Positions 32,501 through 43,970 of a DNA stretch of 64,000 nucleotides are shown here, one piece after another (position 1 is the first letter of the stretch; every line of letters starts with the position of its first letter). Below the pieces are notes generated by a model, which was given only the letters and a program-made list of their open reading frames with translations, did no database searches and had not been told where the DNA came from. The stretch lies in contig OZ316891.1 in the NCBI GenBank assembly GCA_973895155.1, positions 434,001-498,000 on the forward strand, written 5' to 3'. Source of the stretch: Marsupella aquatica (lineage: Eukaryota; Marchantiophyta). Position numbers and translations under genes: made by a program.

Positions 32501-34148
32501 CTTCCTGGGCCTAAACACCTGCTCGATCGTAGGACTAATAGGTGGTTGAGGCTTCTCAGCCAACGGCCTCGGTGTTGGAGCTTCCTCGGGTGCCCTTACC
32601 TGCAGGGGAAGTACCGGGGCAAAAGTCTGACCTCTGGCATACCGGCACAACAGCGGCATGTGATAGCCAAGCCGCGACACGCTCCCCATGCTGATTACCT
32701 GCTGCTCCTCCTTTAAGATCTTCTTCAATTGGTTGAGGAGGTACCCGTTGTAGTCCCGGCTTGGGTCTGGCCTTTCTGCCAGATAGACCTGTGCCTTGCC
32801 GATCTCTGCCCTCGGCAAGTTACAATGCATGGTCACCCGCAAGAAGTCGATCATCTCTCCTATGTGCGGGTTGGTGCAGGTGTTCCGGAAGAAGCCATTC
32901 TTCGTTGATGGCCCGGGGAACGACCGGAACTCCTTGTCAGGCAAGGTCTTCCTGGTATCAACTTTGGTCTTATTGCCCATCGGCAAGCCAAACACTTCGG
33001 CAATTACCTTGGGAGTAAGATAGAAATCCTTCCCATATATCCTCGTGCAATTGGTCTCGGGTTCCCATGACCCCACGAATTCTAATAGGTCTGACTCCGG
33101 TACCTCCGGCTTCAGCCATGGTAATCTTACAAAGGCCTCCAAGCCGGATCCGGCCATGAAGCCTTGGTACTTCTTGGTCTGCATGGCCGTAAAGCATGCA
33201 TCCTCCTCCCGTGCAAAATGTAGTTGCACCTCCACCGGTAGGGTTGCCGCCCAGCCCTTCCAGGTGTCATCCCTGGTTGGAATGGCCTTGATGGGATCGA
33301 CCTCCTCCTCTTCGGCTTCTCCCTGCCTCCTGCTCTGCTGCTCGGCTGGCTTCTTTGGTGCCGCCGACCTCGTTCTTTTTGCCGGGGTGGCTTCATCGTT
33401 GACGGCTCCCTTCCTCTTCATCTCTGCTGCCGTGGAGGTTTCTCCTAGCACCGTTGCCTGGGTCCACCTTTTCGTGCTACCCTTTAATTACCAGTGGATG
33501 TCGTTGCAGTTCTTGATGGCCTCTCGGATGCCGACGACGCTGTCTTTGCAAAACAGAAGATCGTCGAGTTGATTGGAAGTAGGCGTCCACAGGAACTCGT
33601 CCTTGATGAGTTCGCCTCCTAAGAAAGCCGTCTTGTGCAGCTCCCACAATCGAGCGAGCTCCTGCCGTTCTCGAGCTGCCCTTTCTGACTCCTCGTCCTC
33701 GTAAGTCTTGATGTACTTAGTTGCCCGTTCGAACAGGCATCCCCAGAAATGTGCCGCTTGATTGACGTTGCTCATACCCTCCTTAGGTTGATCGTCGGTA
33801 TCTACTCTCTCCCCGAGTGCTTGCCTAAGCAGCTGACAGTAGTTGGCCTCCCGTAGTCGTCTGCCTAGTTCGTGCTCGCAAATGAGCCACCATCTCCTGC
33901 AAGCGCTCCTTACCCCTCTCCTCTGCCGGTCCTTCTTCCCGTTGATCCTTCCTAGCCGCCGACGCTTAACGCGCCCTAACCCTAATCGGGTTTTCACCCT
34001 TAGCCTTACCTCCGGCCTCTGCCCGGGTTCCATGGTTGCCCCTAATTGTTTATATTTTCCTTGTTTTGTCACTATACTAAGGTGTTCCTAGGGTGCCTTC
34101 CTGCTTTACCCACTTAACCGGCCGAGTGATTCCTGTCTAGGCATCACA
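29501..34148 (-). repeat. 5' LTR of element 2 (4,648 bp)
   Basis: Same termini as the 3' LTR. The non-ORF part 29501-30421 should hold promoter, R and U5. It includes a short tandem GTCTTCCCCT run near 29707 that has one unit fewer than in the 3' LTR. Confidence 0.95.
30422..34033 (-). pseudogene. LTR ORF, copy in 5' LTR, nonsense near codon 182
   Basis: Same ORF as 19526-23161. A TAA at 33488-33490 follows NDIHW, where the sister LTR has GAA. Downstream frame open from 33451 to the normal stop with 3 rather than 4 C-terminal AEAEAVGL-type units. Since both LTRs were identical at insertion, these differences arose afterwards. Confidence 0.85.
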
Positions 34149-35855
34149 CCGAGCGCAAGTTCCCCACATATCTCACCATACTCCATGGCTCTATTCTTAG
34201 CGTAGGTGGTGTAAGTAGAAGTGATCGGCATCGCCCATCGCGGCCTCTGCTCCCAAGCCATCTTGCAGATCTCTTCAATCGTGGCTAGAGGTTTGCTTCC
34301 TTTTTCGGCTAGCCGCCTGATGTCCTCCGGCCAATCTCCTCCTGGCAAATCCTTTTCGCTAGCCAGGGCTGCCTTTTTTGCTTCCCTAAGTCGTTCCTGA
34401 AATTCCTGTGCCGTTTGCTTTATGCCGTCAAAGCTCGGGGGAGCAACATCTGGTGGGGGAGACTCGGGGCTACTCTGCTGGTTGGGGTCCCCTCGAACTA
34501 CCCTTGGAAGTGTGGGGATAAACCGGCCACAGGTCCTTACTCCTGGAACGTGATGGTCCGACCCATAGCCGGAGTTATCATGGCTGCAGTCCTCCACTGC
34601 CTCCTCCACCCCTTGGACTTCCGGCTTCTCCCTCTCCTCTTTGCCGATAGGAGCTTCAGGCAATTCTGCCTCAGATTCAGAGCTTGAGACTCCCACGTAC
34701 ATTCGAACACCCGGCTTGGATTCTGGCCTGATTCTCTCCTTATTTCCGATAAAGGGGTTTTCCCTTCTAAGTCTGCTTAGGTTGACCTCTGGGGCAGTGT
34801 CCTGTATTGGTGTCGCTGCCAAAGCTGGTGCCAGTGCCGTCTTTTCCTTCTCCAGCATCTTCAGCAGATTCTGCATGCTTGGTTGCTGCATCGGCAAGTC
34901 TTCCTTCCTTGGCCTAAACACCTGCTCAATCGTAGGGCTAACAGGTGGTTGAGGCTTCTCTGCTACCGGCCTCGGTGCTGGAGCTTCCTCGGGTGTCCTT
35001 ACCAGCAGGGGAAGTACTGGGGCAAAGGTCTGACCTCTGGCATACCAGCACAACAGCGGCATGTGATAGCCAAGCCGCGACACGCTCCCCATTACCTGCT
35101 GCTCCTCCTTTAAGATCTTCTTCAATTGGTTGAGGAGGTACCCATTGTAGTCCCGGCTTGGGTCTGGCCTCTCTGCCAGATAGACCTGTGCCTTGCCGAT
35201 CTCTGCCCTCGGCAAGTTACAATGCATGGTCACCCGCAAGAAGTCGATCATCTCTCCTATGTGCGGGTTGGTGCAGGTGTTCCGGAAGAAGCCATTCTTC
35301 GTTGATGGCCTGGGGAACGACCGGAACTCCTTGTCAGGCAAGGTCTTCCTGGTATCAACTTTGGTCTTATTGCCTATCGGCAAGCCAAACACTTCGGCAA
35401 TCACCTTGGGAGTAAGATAAAAATCCTTCCCATATATCCTCGTGGAATTAGTCTCGGGTTCCCATGACCCCACGAATTCTAATAGGTCTGAATCCGACAC
35501 CTCCGGCTTCAGCCATGGTAATCTTACAAAGGCCTCTAAGCCGGATCCGGCCATGAAGCCTTGGTACTTCTTGGTCTGCATGGCCGTAAAGCATGCATCC
35601 TCCTCCCGTGCAAAATGTAGTTGCACCTCCTCTGGTAGGGTTGCCGCCCAGCCTTTCCAGGTGTCATCCCTGGTTGGAATGGCATTGATGGGATCGTCCT
35701 CCTCTTCTGCTTCTCCCTGCCTCCTGCTCTGCTGCTCGGCTGGCTTCTTTGGTGCCGCCGACCTCGTTCTTTTTGCCGGGGTGGCTTCATCGTTGACGGC
35801 TCCCTTCCTCTTCATTTCGGCTCCCGTGGATGTCTCTCCTAGCACGGTTGCCTTT
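34149..35855 (-). pseudogene. Old Gypsy LTR fragment, middle part of LTR ORF
   Basis: Continuation of the old LTR interrupted by element 2. It encodes the globular and linker part of the LTR ORF from MKRKGAVNDEATPAKRTR to MEYGEICGELALG, then runs into element 2. Clearly diverged from the three young LTRs (for example ALAPALAATPIQDTAPEV in the linker), so it represents an older insertion or subfamily. It ends at TTT (35853-35855), the CACTA target duplication. Confidence 0.86.
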
Positions 35856-36000
35856 CACTAGTACATTTTACCTCCTTTTTCCGATTCTCTCCACATCGGA
35901 CGCCTTTGTAAAATAAAATTTGAAAAACCATATATCCGATACTACTAGCATCGCAACATGCCATTTTAATAGTATCGGATATCGACAATCGGACTTCTAT

Positions 36001-36192
36001 CGGAAAGTCCGATGGTGGGAGAATGGGAAAGTCCGATGGTGGGAGAATGGGAAAGTCCGATGCTAGGAGAATGGGAAAGTCTGATGGTGAGAGAATGGGA
36101 AAGTCCGATGCTAGGAGAATGGGAAAGTCCGATGGTGAGAGAATGGGAAAGTCCGATGCTAGGAGAATGGGAAAATCCGAAGCAATCAAAAT
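36001..36192 (+). repeat. CACTA left subterminal array, 8 x 24 bp
   Basis: Eight units of GGGAAAGTCCGATGCTAGGA + GAAT type, each with the TCCGAT motif. Peptides read from them (MGKSDARR repeats) are artefacts. TCGGA/TCCGA motifs also dot the outer 100 bp of both ends. Confidence 0.9.
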
Positions 36193-37027
36193 GGGATATG
36201 CATTTCAGCGGACGTGATATGCTCAGGTCACCCATCTCTTCCTTTAATTGGGTTTCTACTTTCATTTGGAACTATGAGCTAGGTGCCCATCTCCCTTGAC
36301 ATGTGAACTCTTCAAATTTTCTCAACTAATTGGTCACCCATCCCAATTGCTATTCCTCCAACATGAGCTTAACTTTGTGGTTCTTATTCCTTACATTGTA
36401 CATGTAAGCTTAGCACTTTTGTTGTTTGACTTAAAGTGTTTGGGGATTTTATACACTTGTGAGTTTACTAAGACCCATAATTTGGATCCATTCTTGATCC
36501 ATTTTTCTCTATCATGAGATTAGATCTTTGCATCAAGTGACCTATTCTAGTTACCCTATTACATTCCCCTAGGAGAAACCAATAGAAATCTGGCAGGGGT
36601 CATTCATCGATAGTAAAGCCCTCCTTCATTAGATTTGATATGGGATAATTATGGCTTATTAGTTATGGATGATATTTTGGTCCTTCCAAAGCCTCAGCGT
36701 CAATGGCTCCTGATTGTCTCATCTTTTATCAACTATGTTGTTGTTGGACTTGCAACAAAGACTACATGGGACAAGCAACCTCCTTCTAGATGATGAATTT
36801 TGGACTTGGCATGTTGAGCACATATTTCCGTAAGGGAACAATATGTTGGGTCTTGGAATGAGGCAAAAACAACACTCAAGTCCATTTGCCTCAAGTATGA
36901 AGTTATTCATGCATGCAAGAATGATTGCATCTTTTGGGAAGAGTATGTCGGTGCAACCACATACCCCATCTAACACATCAAAACTTTTCATTCTAACACA
37001 ATCAAAAAAATTCTTTTTGTCATAACC

Positions 37028-37207
37028 AGTCTTTCCCATACTCCCAGCATCGGACTTTCCCATTCTTCTAGCATCGGACTTTCCCATACTCCCAGCATCG
37101 GACTTTCCCATTCTTCCAGCATCGGACTTTCCCATTCTTCTAGCATCGGACTTTCCCATACTCCCAGCATCGGACTTTCCCATTCTCCTAACATCGGACT
37201 TTGCCAT
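37028..37207 (-). repeat. CACTA right subterminal array, 24-bp units
   Basis: About seven inverted copies of the 24-bp unit (CATCGGACTTTCCCAT...), mirror image of the left array, followed by dispersed ATCGGA motifs to the right end. The element centre (36193-37027) shows no gene. Confidence 0.88.
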
Positions 37208-37538
37208 GTTAGCACAATCGGATATAATATCCGTTATTATTAACTACGGAAAGTTTCCGATCAATATTGTAATGCACATCATTTTCGTTACAAAAAACAT
37301 CGGACATATCAATCAAAGTTTCTGTTGAGGGATCCGATGTGTTTTCTAACGGATATGATCCGTTTTTTAATGCATCGGAAAGGTTCCGTTGTCAATTATA
37401 TCGGAAATGAAGATATCCGAAGCCGAGAGTATGGCATATTGCCATTTTTTGATAATCAGAATTTCCGATGCTAAAAGAATCGGACGCCAATTGTTCGCAA
37501 AAATTGAGCATCGGAAATCAGCTTAATATGTACTAGTG

Positions 37539-38211
37539 TTTGTCCACCCCTCCGTGCTACCCTTCAACTCCCAGTGTAGGTTGTTGCAGCGTTTGATGGC
37601 TTCTCGGATGCCGACGACTCTATCTTCGCAAAACAGAAGATCGTCGAGCTGATTGGAAGTAGGAGTCCACAAGAACTCGGCCTTGATGAGTTCGCCTCCT
37701 AAGAAAGCCGTCTTCTGCACCTCCCACAATCGAGCGAGCTCCTGCCGTTCTCGAGCTGCCCTTTCTGATTCTTCGTCCTCGTAAGTCTTGATGTACTCAG
37801 TTGCCCGTTCGAACAGGCATCCCCAGAAATGTGTCGCTTGATTGACGTTGCTCATACCCTCCTTAGGTCGATCGTCGGTATCTCCTAAGCAGCTGACAGT
37901 AGTTGGCCTCCCGTAGTCGTCTGCCTAGTTCGTGCTTGCAAATGAGCCACCATTCCCTGCAAGCGCTCCTTACCCCTCTCCTCTTCCGGTTCTTCCTCCC
38001 GTTGATCCTTCCTAGCCGCCGACGCTTAGCGCGCCCTAACCCTAATCTTGTTTTCACCCCCAGCGTCCTTACCTCTGGCCTCGGCCCGGGTTCCATAGTC
38101 GCCCCTAATTGTTTATATTTTCCTTGTTTTGTCCCTATACTAAGGTGTTTCTAGGGTGCACTCCTGCTTTACCTACTTAACTGGACGAGTGATTCCTGGC
38201 TAGGCATCACA
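37539..38211 (-). pseudogene. Old Gypsy LTR fragment, start of LTR and N-terminus of LTR ORF
   Basis: Outer end of the old LTR, finishing CTAGGCATCACA at 38211. Encodes MSNVNQATHFWGCLFERATEYIKTYE (from 37855) up to the CACTA insertion; the upstream basic extension (38096-37863) has a small deletion that puts it out of frame. Confidence 0.85.
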
Positions 38212-40690
38212 CTGGGTGTCTCCAATTGTGATAGTTCCCAAGAAAGCTGGACCCGATGGTAAACCCAAGATCCGGGTTTGTCAGGATTACAGGAAGTTAA
38301 ATGAGGCTACGTTGAAGGATCATTTTCCTTTACCCTTTACTGATATGGTGCTAGACATGGTAGCCAGTCATGAACTATACTCATTCATGGATGGGTACTC
38401 TGGTTATAACCAAATCAGGATTAGGCAGGAGGACCAAATCAAGACGGCCTTCATCACGGAATGGGGGATCTATGTCTTCAATCGTATGCCGTTTGGACTA
38501 TGTAACGCACCAGCTATGTTCCAACGATTAATGGTGAACATTTTCCATGACTACTTGAGAAAGTTCATGGAAATCTTCATTGATGACTTTGCAGTATTCG
38601 GGAAGGCATCAAAACATGCTAAATACCTCAGGAAGACCTTCATGAGATGCAGAGAGGTAGGTCTCAAGTTACACCCAGATAAATGTTTCTTTGGAGTAAC
38701 AGAAGGTGTGCTGCTGGGTCACAAGGTATCAAAGAAGGGCATTGAGATTGACAAGGGTAAGCTAGCAGTATGGCTAGATATCATGCAACCTAAGAACATA
38801 AAGGATGTGAGATCCTTCTTGGGGTGCATTGGGTATTATCGCCGGTTCATCAAGGATTTTGCCAAGCTAGCTTTACCATTAACCAACATGCTCAAGGTAG
38901 GTGCAGACTTTGAACCCACACCCAAACGAGTAACTGCAGTGGTGGAATTGAAGCAAATGTTAGTAGAGGCCCCAGTCATGATAGCACTAGACTGGAACAA
39001 GGATTTTAATGTCTTTGTAGATGTTTCAGGCTTCTGTATCGGCTCAGTATTAAGTCAGTTGGATGAGAAAGGAAGGGACCATCCCATATACTTTGCAAAC
39101 CGCCAGCTTGCCGATGCCGAACGAAACTACTCCACCACAGAAAGAGAAGCATGAGGAGTCATTTATTCTTGTAAAAAGTTTAGGCATTATTTGCTAGGGT
39201 ACAAAGTAATCTTTCATACTGATCATGAAAGTTTGAAATACTTAGTAAATAAGCCGGACCTTACAGGCAGGGTAGCAAGATGGATTTTGCTATTACAAGA
39301 ATTTGACTACGAGCTAAAAATCAAGCCGGGAAAGCTACACGCCAATGCCGACTTCTTTTCAAGGATCACAGGTGAACCTGCCACGGATTGCATCGATGAT
39401 CGATTTCCCGACGAAGAGCTATTTGTTGTGGAAATGGCTGATACATGGTACCCTGAGATTTTACAATTTCTAAGCACATCCAGATTATAGCCAGGGCTAA
39501 GCCGAGAGCAAGCCGCAGTCTTTTTGCGGAAGGTCAGACAGTATCAGTGCATTAAGGGTGTACTACACAGGTATGGAATCAGCGAAACGATTCAAAGGTG
39601 TTTGGAGAAGGGAGAGGTAAAACGAGTCTTACGGGCTATGCATGGAGAGGAGGCCGGAGGACATTTTGCTCCAATAACCACGTCTAAAAAGATATTAAAT
39701 GCCGGTTACTGGTGGCCCACCTTGCACAAGGATGTCTATCAGTTTATCAAACAATGCGATCCTTGTCAGCGAGCGGGAGGACCAAGGGCGTCCACAAGAC
39801 ATCCACTGCACCCTATTCTACCTCTGGCACCATTCGAGAAGTGGGGTATTGATTACATTGGACCTCTAAAACCATTGACCCATCCTCGGAGAAACAGGTA
39901 CATAATCCTGGTCACGGATTATGCAACTAAGTGGGTAGAGGCCAGGCCAACAACGAAGGATGATGCAATTACTACGGCTCGATTCATGTATGAGCAGATC
40001 TTCACCAGGTATGGCGCACCCCTAGAATTAGTTAGTGATAGAGGTACCCATTTTCTGAATGATATAATCAGTTGTTTAAATGAGCAGTATTTAGTTAGAC
40101 ATAGGCCCACTACTCCTTACCACCCAAAGGCAAATGGGTTGATAGAACGAGCCAATGGAATTATAGGAAAAATATTAAACAAGACTGTAGCCCAAAATAA
40201 ACTCGATTGGGATGATAAGTTGTTTGCTGCTATTTTTGCTTACAATTTAGCCTATAAATCCACTACCGGTCATACACCATTTTTCTTAACCTTTGGGCAG
40301 GAGGCTCTGGTACCCATGCAACTTGAGATTCCTACATTTCAAGTTACAATTGAAGAGAGAGTCTCAGAGGAGGAAAGCCTAAAGGAGCGAGAATATAGAT
40401 TAGAAGCCTTAGAAGAGGCAAGAATGATTTCAGCTGAGCGAGTAGAATATAGATAGAATATCATGAAGCAACAATATGATAAAAAGTTGAAACCAGTTAG
40501 TATTCACACAGGAGATCTTGTATTACTTTATGACAGTAGGTATAGTAGGTTTCCAGGTAAACTTTACACTCGCTAGTTAGGACCCTTCAAGGTAACCATG
40601 AAGTTCTCCAATGGCTCCGTGCAACTGGCCAACATTACTGGAGAGGTGTACCCAGTTTGCATTCATTACGACCGCCTCAAGAAATACTAT
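38212..40690 (+). pseudogene. pol: Gypsy pol fragment in opposite orientation, decayed
   Basis: Starts in mid-RT (WVSPIVIVPKKAGPDGK) and ends at HYDRLKKYY, covering RT (FIDDFAVF), RNase H and integrase (H-H-C-C finger, DYIGPL, SDRGTHF, NGLIERANG). In-frame stops at 39152-39154 (TGA), 39488-39490, 40454-40456 and 40574-40576 (TAG). Bounded exactly by an LTR end (CATCACA, 38211) on the left and an LTR start (TGTGGTG, 40691) on the right, yet plus-strand while both LTRs are oriented for minus-strand elements. Either two LTRs inserted into an older plus-strand element, or the interior was rearranged. Confidence 0.9.
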
Positions 40691-41087
40691 TGTGGTGCGT
40701 CCCATGGCTCCCTAAACCCAAGAAATCCCCCTGCACAAGCCGATTCCTGCAGGTTTCGCTCTCGGCAAGGCCGATTCTGCGGCTTAGCGGCATGGGACGC
40801 TGCTAAACTTCTCTTTACTACTATTAACATTTTACACACATATACTGGACAGATCCTTCATCAGGTCATGAGATACGTAGCCGACCTAATCTAGGCCTTC
40901 CCTTGTCTTCCTCTCTGCTTTAGGTATGTTTGGATTCCGCCGCCGGAATGATCCCCAACTGGCTTGGGTAAGCCGCTAAGACTTCTCTCAGCTCGACACA
41001 TCCAACTCTTACTACCCTGCTTACTCCCTTCTCTTGGTTGATGTGGGCAATCTTCCAACAAGTTAATGCGACACACAAATAGCAAAA
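40691..41087 (-). repeat. Gypsy LTR fragment (first ~400 bp)
   Basis: Begins TGTGGTGCGTCCCATGG and follows the non-ORF part of the LTR to AATAGCAAAA, where element X2 starts. Diverged from the young LTRs to a degree similar to the old LTR at 34149-38211. Confidence 0.88.
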
Positions 41088-41097
41088 ATCAACCTAT

Positions 41098-41220
41098 TCA
41101 TTAAAAGTGTATTTTCTTTTGTTCACAAATGAGTCTTGAAATGTACACTTTCATGGCCCCAAATGTACACTTCAAGACACCCAAATGTACACTTTTGTGT
41201 CTCTAAATGTACACTTTATA
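41098..41220 (-). repeat. X2 subterminal repeats
   Basis: AAATGTACACTT(T) at 41139, 41161, 41183 and 41205 (period 22 bp), preceded by AAAAGTGTATTTTC. Followed by an AT-rich tract (41233-41275) and about 0.2 kb of 3' flank of the HAD gene without other features. Confidence 0.78.
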
Positions 41221-42005
41221 GGCCAAATCACATTAGTATTATATTAATAAATAATACATATTATATTATTTAATAATTCACAGAGAAGTGGAGGATAGGA
41301 ACTTATAAAAATATTTCATCCCCATTTAAGGACCAGATATTGTACACGTGAACAAAATAACATCATTCCAAATAGATTATAAAATATCTTTATACAATTA
41401 TCTGCAAATTTACAATGAATACGAACATATTTCTGGTACTATCCAAGGGGCTTAACACAAGTCAATTAAATATCTAAACCAAGTGCTCAGTACAATGTGT
41501 ATTTGAGCATGTGCTCCTGTCTCCTTTCCTATCTACCGTATTGTCACGGTTGCAACGCCCTTTATTTTCAGGGAGTTGAAATCTGGTGGTGTTGTTCCTA
41601 ATGGCTATAATCTCCCGCAAAAAGTGTCTGGGATTTTCTCTATATGGACCTGAATAGTCCTTTCCTAAAAATGATTTAGCAAGTGAGTTGAGAAGTGCAT
41701 TGTCAAGTTCCGCCTTGGGACGTAAACTACATATACGGTGCTTTACATTCCAAGGGATCTCATTGCTGTTGAGGTCCAACACACTATGCGTAAACTGTGA
41801 CTTCCAAATTTTTGCTGCAAATCTCTTGCTAAGTTGATCATAAGTAATCTCATTTTTTGCCTTGTCTCTCTTCATGTGCAAAAGAGACCACTTTGGAGAG
41901 TTGAGAAGAAGATAACATCGAATGTCACTTGCATGTGATAGTTTCTCAAGACATGGCCAAAGAATTGCTAAGAAAATTATCTCCACGATTGGCATGCCTG
42001 TAGGG

Positions 42006-43970
42006 TGTAGTTTGCCATAGAGAACCAAAAATCACATTTTAAAGTCTCCAAACTCGGTATTCGTTCCCTTTAAGAACAAGATGGGGTTGGTTTGATGTAA
42101 TAAACTAAAAACAAAGCTTTAAGCTCTTGTGTCACACATAGTAATCAATCTTGACTACTTTAATCAGGTACTTTGAAGATCGCTCCACAGCGGTGAGTAG
42201 TTTTTGATGATAACTCAACATCAGATAACCTTCAATTAAGCAAAAGATTGCAATTAACAAAACACAAGGAAAAATCTCTCAGAGTATGCTTAAGGGAGTC
42301 TGGAATAGACCAAGGTTACTCCTTAGACATAAGTAATAATGGAATGACTTTAAGGGAATCCAAATCCACACGGCTTTTCAGATCTAAACTGCATACTAGA
42401 GTATCCTTTTAAAATGCCGGCAACATGTCTTGACCTTTCTTCCTAAGTGATACTTAGTCAAGATCTAAAAGGATAAATACTTCAGCATTTAGATGGTACT
42501 AAGCAACATGAAGGTGAAAACATCATTTCCAATGTAACTTAAACTCAATGAGTTAACTCTAAGAACTTGTGAGATTACAATGTGTCACCAAAGCGGAATC
42601 TGACATTATAATTCACGAGATTCATAACTGAGGTTTTACTTCAAGTATTTGGGTTCCAAAATACAAGAAGGAGGTAAGTCTCTCCAAATGTTAAACCTGA
42701 TCTCGAACTCATAGATTCATGATCAACTAGTTTAACACAAGGGAGAGGCAAAACTGCAAAAACTTAACCATCTCTCTACACTAGGGGAAGAGGTATAAAT
42801 AGTGATGAACTACAGAATAAGAGGTCACAGGGTCGAAGAGACATGCCTCTTCATAACCCTCAAAAAGTCAAAACGACGATTCAATAAGTGGAAAGCCGGA
42901 AAAAAAAAAATGGCTAAGTATGAACTCTTAAACTCTTAAAAACTTAAACTCTTAAAAACGTAAAAACTTAAACTCTTAAACTCTTAATTTCAGTATACTA
43001 AAAATTGAGTAGATTCAACTATTTTTAACTTTCTACTCCTGGTTCGGAAAACTCTGAAATTTTTCCAGCAGGGTTTCCTAGGTACAGACTACAGCCTAAA
43101 GAAGTATGACAGCTTCTAAAGCTCTAGAACACATTTAGAAAAATTGGTAAAAGTACTATACTTTTCAATACTAGCTAAAAATATAGTCTCCTTCAAGCTT
43201 GTTGTCGAATATCATCGGGTTCGAGCAGCTCCACGTAGGTGACAGTCCGATTCTGTGTTACCTCCATCAGCTCAGTCTGACGTGGTGATCCTCGAGAGTA
43301 GGGTAGGCACCTTAGTTGTCTCTCAGGATACATCAAAGGCATTCGCTTCATCAAATAACATGAATCTATACGAAGAGCTTCTCTGTATATCCCGATCACA
43401 TCATAGTTGTTGCAGGTGGCAGCATATACTTGGGGATAGTGATGCAGAAACTCATCACTATTCATCATCCTGGAATAGAAGGGTCGAAGTCTCCATTTGA
43501 CATCTCTGAAATACCGGTTGAAGCTGGGCAGAGTTTGAGAGGTAAGGTGGAAGAGAAGTCAGTAATGAGCGCCTATGTCTTGCATTCCTTCCCTCTTCAA
43601 GGCCTGCTCCTCGTTTTGTTGCAAAGTCCCGTTGGAGTTAGCCGAGCCTGTCACAATCGCGGGGCTCGCCAGTTCGCAAGTCGCAACTCTTAAAGTCGTA
43701 AAGTCTTAAAGTAGGGTTTACTCGTAAACCCTTAAACTCTTAAACTATTAAACACTTCAACTCTTCAACTCTTAAACTCTTAAACTATTAAAGTAGGGTT
43801 TACTCGTAAACCCGTAAACTCTTAAAACACTTCAACTCTTCAACTCTTAAACTCTTAATCTTCGGCAGAGTTTAGTTTACTCGAGTTATCAGCAAATATA
43901 GTTTAACTACTTCAAAAATTTAAAAATTTTCCGGTTTTCTTCATGACTTTGGAATTACTGCCTATCTACA
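42006..43970 (-). mobile_element. Solo-LTR-like element A (1,965 bp)
   Basis: TGTAGTTTGCC...GCCTATCTACA termini (TG...CA), flanked by TAGGG at 42001-42005 and 43971-43975. Homologous along its length to element B but in opposite orientation. No internal domain, PBS or long direct repeat seen, so a solo LTR or very short non-autonomous LTR element. Contains AAACTCTTA-type simple repeats (about 42920-42990 and 43690-43860). Confidence 0.85.
43193..43468 (-). CDS. Small conserved ORF inside element A (91 aa)
   Basis: Unknown product. The body, DEFLHHYPQVYAATCNNYD through RCLPYSRGSPRQTELMEV to the C-terminal DDIRQQA, is almost identical in element B (46588-46887) with mostly conservative changes, although the first codons differ. 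No recognised domain. May be a gag-like remnant or a chance ORF kept open by recent copying. Confidence 0.35.
   Translation of the reverse strand: MMNSDEFLHHYPQVYAATCNNYDVIGIYREALRIDSCYLMKRMPLMYPERQLRCLPYSRGSPRQTELMEVTQNRTVTYVELLEPDDIRQQA

Larger units (their letters stand above)
18595..34148 (-). mobile_element. Complete Gypsy LTR retrotransposon, element 2 (15,554 bp)
   Basis: Full-length element: 5' LTR 29501-34148, PBS, gag 26438-29431, pol 23265-26531, polypurine tract, 3' LTR 18595-23276. CCGAG flanks it on both sides (18590-18594 and 34149-34153). The two LTRs are nearly identical apart from scattered substitutions and two length changes (one 24-bp ORF repeat unit, one 10-bp GTCTTCCCCT unit), so insertion was recent. 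It landed inside the LTR of an older relative. gag and pol each carry one nonsense codon, and one LTR ORF copy is broken, so this copy is not fully autonomous. Confidence 0.96.
35856..37538. mobile_element. CACTA (En/Spm-type) non-autonomous transposon
   Basis: Termini CACTAGTACAT ... ATGTACTAGTG, flanked by TTT on both sides (35853-35855, 37539-37541): CACTA ends and 3-bp target duplication are the superfamily hallmarks. 1,683 bp, no transposase. Subterminal arrays of a 24-bp unit lie near both ends in inverted orientation. It interrupts the LTR ORF, whose N-terminal part continues at 37855-37542. Confidence 0.93.

Noticed and set aside
36012-37215. ORFs with MGKSDARR or WESPMLGE repeats in the CACTA element
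   Set aside because: They are translations of the 24-bp subterminal repeat, open in several frames because 24 is a multiple of three.
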